NCBI GenBank assembly: GCA_022788085.1
Contig: JALEWA010000139.1
Coordinates: 1 to 43,703, forward strand
Direction: 5' to 3'
Source of the DNA: Lachnospiraceae bacterium
GTDB taxonomy: Bacteria > Bacillota > Clostridia > Lachnospirales > Lachnospiraceae
DNA: 43,703 nucleotides
Shown here in pieces: positions 40,113 to 43,703 of the stretch (position 1 is its first letter; each line of letters opens with the position of its first letter). The notes under the pieces were generated by a model. That model was not told where the DNA came from and searched no databases. It was given only the letters and a program-made list of their open reading frames with translations. Made by a program: the position numbers and the translations under genes.

Positions 40113-41633
40113 ATGTACGAGAACAATCATGAAAATGATAACCGGAATACACAAGGCTATCAAAACAACTATTCCTCAAATTCACAGACACAGGAATATT
40201 ACTATACAGCAGGGAATGGCAACAATACTTACCAATATGGTACCCAGCCGGCACCACAGCAAAAAAAGCCCAAAAAGCAAAGACCATTTTTAAAAAAGGC
40301 AGCCTGCTTTGTATGTCTTGGAGCGCTTTTTGGAGTAGCTGCAGGTACCGCTTTTAGTATTCCTACCTATATTTCAAACCAGCAGCTATTGCAGACTAAG
40401 ACGGAATTAGCCCAATTGCAGGCTCAAAATAATACCTCCGGACTTTCCACTACAACCGGTTCCCTTGCAACAACAGGATCTGTGGCAACAGCTTCCTCTT
40501 CTGATGTTACTGCCATTGCAAACAGTTGTCTTCCAAGTGTTGTATCAATTACAAATAAAGGAGTTACGGAAGTACGAACCATGTTTGGTACTTATCAGCA
40601 GGATACACAAAGCAGCGGTTCCGGTATTATCATCGGTTCCAACGATTCTGAACTCTTAATTGTTACAAACTATCACGTTGTATCCGGTAACAACGAATTA
40701 AGCGTTGTATTCAGCTATGATGAAGACAGCGATGAGCCATCTCTTGTCAGTGCAAAGCTGAAAGGTTATGATTCCGATAAAGACTTGGCTGTAATCTCTG
40801 TTCCTATGAGTGAGATAACCGATGAGATGAAATCTAAGATTAAGGTTGCAACCATTGGCGATTCCTCTTCCCTTGAACTTGGACAGGAGGTTATAGCAAT
40901 CGGTAATGCACTTGGTTATGGTCAGTCCGTTACAACAGGTATCATCAGTGCATTAAATCGTGAAGTAACTGTTTCTGATGATGATGGCAATCAGATTACA
41001 AATAAACTGATCCAGACAGATGCAGCAATCAATCCGGGTAATTCCGGCGGCGCATTGTTGAATATGAACGGTGAACTGATTGGTATTAACTCTGTTAAGG
41101 TAGCTTCCAGCTCCGTAGAAGGCATGGGCTACGCAATTCCTATTTCTGACGTGCAGTCCATCATTGAAGAGCTGATGCTTAAGGAAACCAGGGATGTTGT
41201 AGATTCCTCTTCTCAAGGCTACTTAGGTATTGGCGGAACGGATGTAACAAGTGAAATTTCACAGACTTACGGAATGCCTATTGGTATTTTCATCAATACC
41301 ATTTATGATGATTCTCCTGCTATGGCAGCAGGTCTTGCCAAAGGCAATATCATTACCAAATTCGATGGGCAGACCGTTAAGAGCATGAGTGAACTGAAAA
41401 CCTTATTGACTTACTATAAATCAGGTGAGACCGTAGAAGTTATTGCTATGGTTCAGGGCAGTGATGGTTATTCCGAACAGACCTTTACCCTGACCCTGGG
41501 CTCTAAAGATATTTTCGGTGATGATGCTTCAAGTGAAGACAATACCCAGTCAGCCCCATCCCAGAATCAGAACCCTGAAAATGGCTACAGCTCCCAATAT
41601 CCGTTTAATTACTTATGGCCATTTGGAAATTAA
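40113..41633 (+). CDS. HtrA/DegP-type membrane-anchored serine protease
   Basis: A 506-residue protein. Residues 1-60 are a cytoplasmic Asn/Gln/Tyr-rich tail, followed by one membrane helix (about 62-85, AACFVCLGALFGVAAGTAFSI) and a Ser/Thr linker. The trypsin-like domain has the triad His in VTNYHVVSG, Asp in YDSDKDLAVISV and Ser in NPGNSGGALLN. A single PDZ domain covers about 365-465 (YLGIGGTDV, SPAMAAGLAKGNIITKFDG). The C-terminus is a polar tail. It degrades misfolded exported proteins outside the membrane. AAAGGAG precedes the ATG. Paired repeats at 40001-40032 suggest two-component control. All catalytic residues are intact. Confidence 0.95.
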   Translation: MYENNHENDNRNTQGYQNNYSSNSQTQEYYYTAGNGNNTYQYGTQPAPQQKKPKKQRPFLKKAACFVCLGALFGVAAGTAFSIPTYISNQQLLQTKTELAQLQAQNNTSGLSTTTGSLATTGSVATASSSDVTAIANSCLPSVVSITNKGVTEVRTMFGTYQQDTQSSGSGIIIGSNDSELLIVTNYHVVSGNNELSVVFSYDEDSDEPSLVSAKLKGYDSDKDLAVISVPMSEITDEMKSKIKVATIGDSSSLELGQEVIAIGNALGYGQSVTTGIISALNREVTVSDDDGNQITNKLIQTDAAINPGNSGGALLNMNGELIGINSVKVASSSVEGMGYAIPISDVQSIIEELMLKETRDVVDSSSQGYLGIGGTDVTSEISQTYGMPIGIFINTIYDDSPAMAAGLAKGNIITKFDGQTVKSMSELKTLLTYYKSGETVEVIAMVQGSDGYSEQTFTLTLGSKDIFGDDASSEDNTQSAPSQNQNPENGYSSQYPFNYLWPFGN

Positions 41634-41651
41634 CTGGTATACAAAAGAATC

Positions 41652-41666
41652 TGAAAATGGTATAAT
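41652..41666 (+). promoter_or_regulatory. Extended -10 promoter for the carbamate kinase gene
   Basis: TGGTATAAT (41658-41666) is an extended -10; only a poor -35 (TATACA) lies 17 nt upstream. It is 50 nt before the start codon and only a few bases after the HtrA stop. Confidence 0.5.
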
Positions 41667-41716
41667 CAATGTATATTTTCCTAAGACAAAAATCTATACT
41701 AACGGAGGTTTAATAT

Positions 41717-42649
41717 ATGAGCAAGAAGAAGGTTGTTGTCGCATTAGGTCATGATGCATTGGGCTATACGATTATGGAACAGCAAAGTGCTGTAAAAAAT
41801 ACCGCAAAAGCTTTGGCTGATTTAGTGGAAGCAGATTACCAGTTAACCATTACTCATAGCAATGGTCCGCAGGTCAGCATGATTCATAAAGCTATGACTG
41901 AATTAAGACGTATCTATATTGATTATACACCGGCACCTATGTGTGTATGCTCTGCCATGAGTCAGGGTTATGTAGGCTATGATATCCAGAATTCCTTAAA
42001 ATCTGAACTGTTAAGCCGTGGCATCTCCAAGCCTGTGAGCACCATTCTGACACAGGTAACGGTGGATCCTTATGACGATTCTTTTTATGAGCCGAAAAAA
42101 GCAATCGGCAGGTATATGTCTCAGGATGATGCAGACGTTGAGGTTAATAAAGGCAATTATGTCATCAAAGAGGCAGGGGGATACCGAAGAGTGGTTGCTG
42201 CCCCAAAGCCTATCGATATTGTTGAAATCGAAGCAATTAAGGCACTTGCTGATGCAGATCAGGTTGTTATTGCATGCGGTGGCGGCGGAATCCCTGTCAT
42301 TGAGCAGCAGCATATCTTAAAGGGTGCCTCTGCTGTCATTGAAAAGGACAGTATTGCAGGAAAGCTTGCTTCTGACTTGAAAGCAGATGAACTATTAATC
42401 CTTACCAATGTTGACTATGTATATCTTAATTATGATAAGGACAGTAAGGAGCCAATCAGCAGTATGACTGTTGCAGAAGCAAAGAAATACATCGCTGACG
42501 AACAGTTTGGTGAAACCGATATGTTACCTAAGATTCAGGCTGCGATTGCTTATCTTGAAGCAGTACCTGCAGGACGTGTCGTTATCACTTCCCTGAATAA
42601 AACCGCTGACGCAATCAATAATAAAGTCGGCACTGTCATTACTGCATAA
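41717..42649 (+). CDS. arcC: Carbamate kinase, variant-motif subgroup
   Basis: A 310-residue amino-acid-kinase-fold enzyme of the carbamate kinase family with normal length. Signature segments are VVVALGHDALGYT, THSNGPQVSMIHKAM, CSAMSQGYVGYDIQ, GGYRRVVAAPKPIDIVEIEAI, VIACGGGGIPVI and IEKDSIAGKLASDL. Classical enzymes read GGNAL and HGNGPQVG; this one has GHDAL and HSNGPQVS, a pattern shared, as far as I recall, by many Clostridia carbamate kinases, so it is probably still active. It would make ATP from carbamoyl phosphate. No arcA, arcB or other fermentation partner lies in the window. GGAGG precedes the ATG, and a strong terminator follows. Confidence 0.88.
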   Translation: MSKKKVVVALGHDALGYTIMEQQSAVKNTAKALADLVEADYQLTITHSNGPQVSMIHKAMTELRRIYIDYTPAPMCVCSAMSQGYVGYDIQNSLKSELLSRGISKPVSTILTQVTVDPYDDSFYEPKKAIGRYMSQDDADVEVNKGNYVIKEAGGYRRVVAAPKPIDIVEIEAIKALADADQVVIACGGGGIPVIEQQHILKGASAVIEKDSIAGKLASDLKADELLILTNVDYVYLNYDKDSKEPISSMTVAEAKKYIADEQFGETDMLPKIQAAIAYLEAVPAGRVVITSLNKTADAINNKVGTVITA

Positions 42650-42684
42650 GAAGCAGTACTCACTCTTTTCTATATTATAAAATA

Positions 42685-42714
42685 AACCCCGGCAGAATTT
42701 GTCGGGGTTTTCTC
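42685..42714 (+). terminator. Terminator of the carbamate kinase gene
   Basis: AACCCCG / CGGGGTT stem (42685-42691 and 42703-42709) followed by TTTTC. It is close to the end of the convergent lspA gene and may serve both. Confidence 0.9.
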
Positions 42715-42731
42715 TATTTTATATTCTTTTT

Positions 42732-43187
42732 CTATTCTCGAAGCAGCTCTCCTATTACAAGTAAAACTGCCCCAATCATGATTCCAAAGTCAGAAATGTT
42801 AAAGATTACATTTCGAAATCTCTGGTTCTTTACACCAAATGATACATAATCTACGACATACTTTCTTCTTAATCTGTCATACGTGTTACTATAGGCTCCG
42901 CCAAGTAAAAGAGCAAGCCCCGTTTTAAGAGCTGCTGCTCCCTTATAGCCTAAGGTTGCTACAAAAACGCCTGACATGAAGACCGTAAAAATCAAGGAAA
43001 TGAAAGCGGTCAATTTTGGTTTTGTGGCACCAAGATTAAGCATGGCTCCTGTATTATGATATTTCCTAAGCAACAGCTTTCCACCAAGAAGTGGCCGCAC
43101 TGCTCCTTCCTGCCCCTTTTTTTCCACCAAAAGCTTGATGATCCCGTCTGTTATGAACAATACAGCAACAATGATTGTGTATATCAT
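42732..43187 (-). CDS. lspA: Signal peptidase II (lipoprotein signal peptidase)
   Basis: A 151-residue four-helix membrane protease of LspA type and length. Family motifs are KYHNTGAMLNLG, LLLGGAYSNTYDRLRRKYVVDYVSF (first catalytic Asp in NTYDR; VDY conserved) and FNISDFGIMIGAVLL (second catalytic Asp). It cleaves prolipoproteins before the lipidated Cys, as would be needed for the CapA lipoprotein at 13592-14917. The sequence is somewhat divergent (KYHNTGA rather than NxGAAF), so it might be a second LspA-like paralogue rather than the housekeeping copy. GGAGG lies 6 nt before the ATG. Confidence 0.85.
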   Translation of the reverse strand: MIYTIIVAVLFITDGIIKLLVEKKGQEGAVRPLLGGKLLLRKYHNTGAMLNLGATKPKLTAFISLIFTVFMSGVFVATLGYKGAAALKTGLALLLGGAYSNTYDRLRRKYVVDYVSFGVKNQRFRNVIFNISDFGIMIGAVLLVIGELLRE

Positions 43188-43303
43188 AGATATCCTCCAA
43201 ATAAATACTTTGCTTTATTTTCTCTATCTATGATTTTACAGCGAAGCTCCTATTGCGTGCAAGCCTAAAGTTACTGTTTCCCCCGTTTCCAACGACAGCC
43301 TGA

Positions 43304-43703
43304 TTACCTGTTATTTCCGACAGTTCTGCCTGTTGTTGTACCATTGGTTGTTCCATTTCCGGTACCATTTGTTGTTCCGTTCGTCACACCATTTGTTGTT
43401 CCATTCGTTGCACCATTTGTTGCTCCATTGGTCACACCGTTCGTTGTTCCATTCGCTGTGCTATTATTCTCCCCTGCTGTTCCTGTCTGGTTCTGATCAG
43501 AAACATGCTGTAAACGCTGATATAAGCTTTGATAGAAGTTCTCAATATTATCATTGATCTGAAAGTTATTCTCCTGCAGCAAGGTAACGTATTCCTGGAC
43601 AATCTGACCTAATCTGCTGTTGGGATTCGCCTCGGCAAACTGCTGATAATAAGGCAGCGCTTCACGATCAACTACATCTGATGTCTCACCCTGATAGTAA
43701 TGT
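43304..43703 (-). CDS. C-terminal part of a protein ending in Thr-Asn-Gly repeats (runs off the right edge)
   Basis: The frame is open from the right edge and ends at 43304, giving 132 residues. The first 80 are helical, with repeat-like segments (REALPYYQQFAEANPNSRLGQ in part, and DNIENFYQSLYQRLQHVSD) that could belong to a TPR-like or coiled protein. The last 50 residues are a low-complexity tail built of TNG followed by T, V or A (about a dozen TNG/TGNG units). The codons for the repeats vary, so this is not a recent pure DNA expansion, although the DNA repeats at 12-bp intervals. The role is unknown; the start lies outside the window. Confidence 0.75.
   Translation of the reverse strand, partial: HYYQGETSDVVDREALPYYQQFAEANPNSRLGQIVQEYVTLLQENNFQINDNIENFYQSLYQRLQHVSDQNQTGTAGENNSTANGTTNGVTNGATNGATNGTTNGVTNGTTNGTGNGTTNGTTTGRTVGNNR

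Noticed and set aside
41717-42649. Carbamate kinase as an inactive variant
   Set aside because: GHDAL in place of GGNAL seems to be a normal feature of a Clostridia subgroup, and the rest of the active-site motifs are intact.

Overview
This 43.7 kb window looks like chromosomal DNA from a gut-type Lachnospiraceae (Clostridia, Firmicutes). The basis is AT-rich DNA with strong GGAGG ribosome-binding sites, a Firmicutes class II GalT, PadR-DUF1700-DUF4097 and Fur-family layouts typical of Clostridia, several CapA-type and NlpC/P60 surface proteins, and a pectic-galactan utilisation locus. I cannot name a species. No rRNA, tRNA, transposase, phage gene or CRISPR array was seen.

Layout. 1-4.6 kb: the start of a secreted acidic/Ser-rich protein (cut by the window edge), a small alarmone synthetase, a CapA-like protein, and a padR-DUF1700-DUF4097 operon. 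4.6-5.5 kb: a gene-free region with padR promoter palindromes and a 73-bp tandem hairpin array. 5.5-8.2 kb: a polysaccharide deacetylase, an M14-like protein lacking zinc ligands, and a decayed ATP-grasp gene. 8.3-13.4 kb: epimerase-sbcD-sbcC. 13.6-17.3 kb: CapA lipoprotein, NlpC/P60 protein and YibE/F protein. 17.4-23.9 kb: a 2153-residue secreted PHP-domain protein. 24.2-35.3 kb: an eight-gene minus-strand operon for beta-galactoside use (GH53 galactanase, galK, galT, LacI, AraC, lacZ, an uncharacterised carbohydrate-active-like protein, a zinc ribbon). 35.4-38.7 kb: YjjG-like HAD phosphatase, a small unknown gene, a second 73-bp hairpin array and a KDG kinase. 38.9-43.7 kb: a broken lipoprotein gene, a small Cys/His membrane protein, a Fur/Zur regulator with two boxes, HtrA protease, carbamate kinase, LspA, and the end of a Thr-Asn-Gly-repeat protein.

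How the genes fit together. Galactan oligosaccharides entering by an unseen transporter would be cut inside the cell by GH53 and LacZ, and the galactose processed by GalK and GalT. A LacI-type regulator probably acts at a near-perfect operator just downstream of the operon promoter, and an AraC-type activator may act at a palindrome before lacZ. KDG kinase fits parallel use of pectin uronates.

The most unusual signal is non-coding. Two arrays 32 kb apart, with 3 and 5 units, share the same 42-nt palindromic core and a 73-bp period. Each lies beside a larger inverted repeat carrying CTGAACAG. On the minus strand each is bracketed by promoter-like and terminator-like signals. They may be two members of an undescribed structured RNA or REP-like element family. 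Around 35.5-37.7 kb there are several more hairpin insertions.
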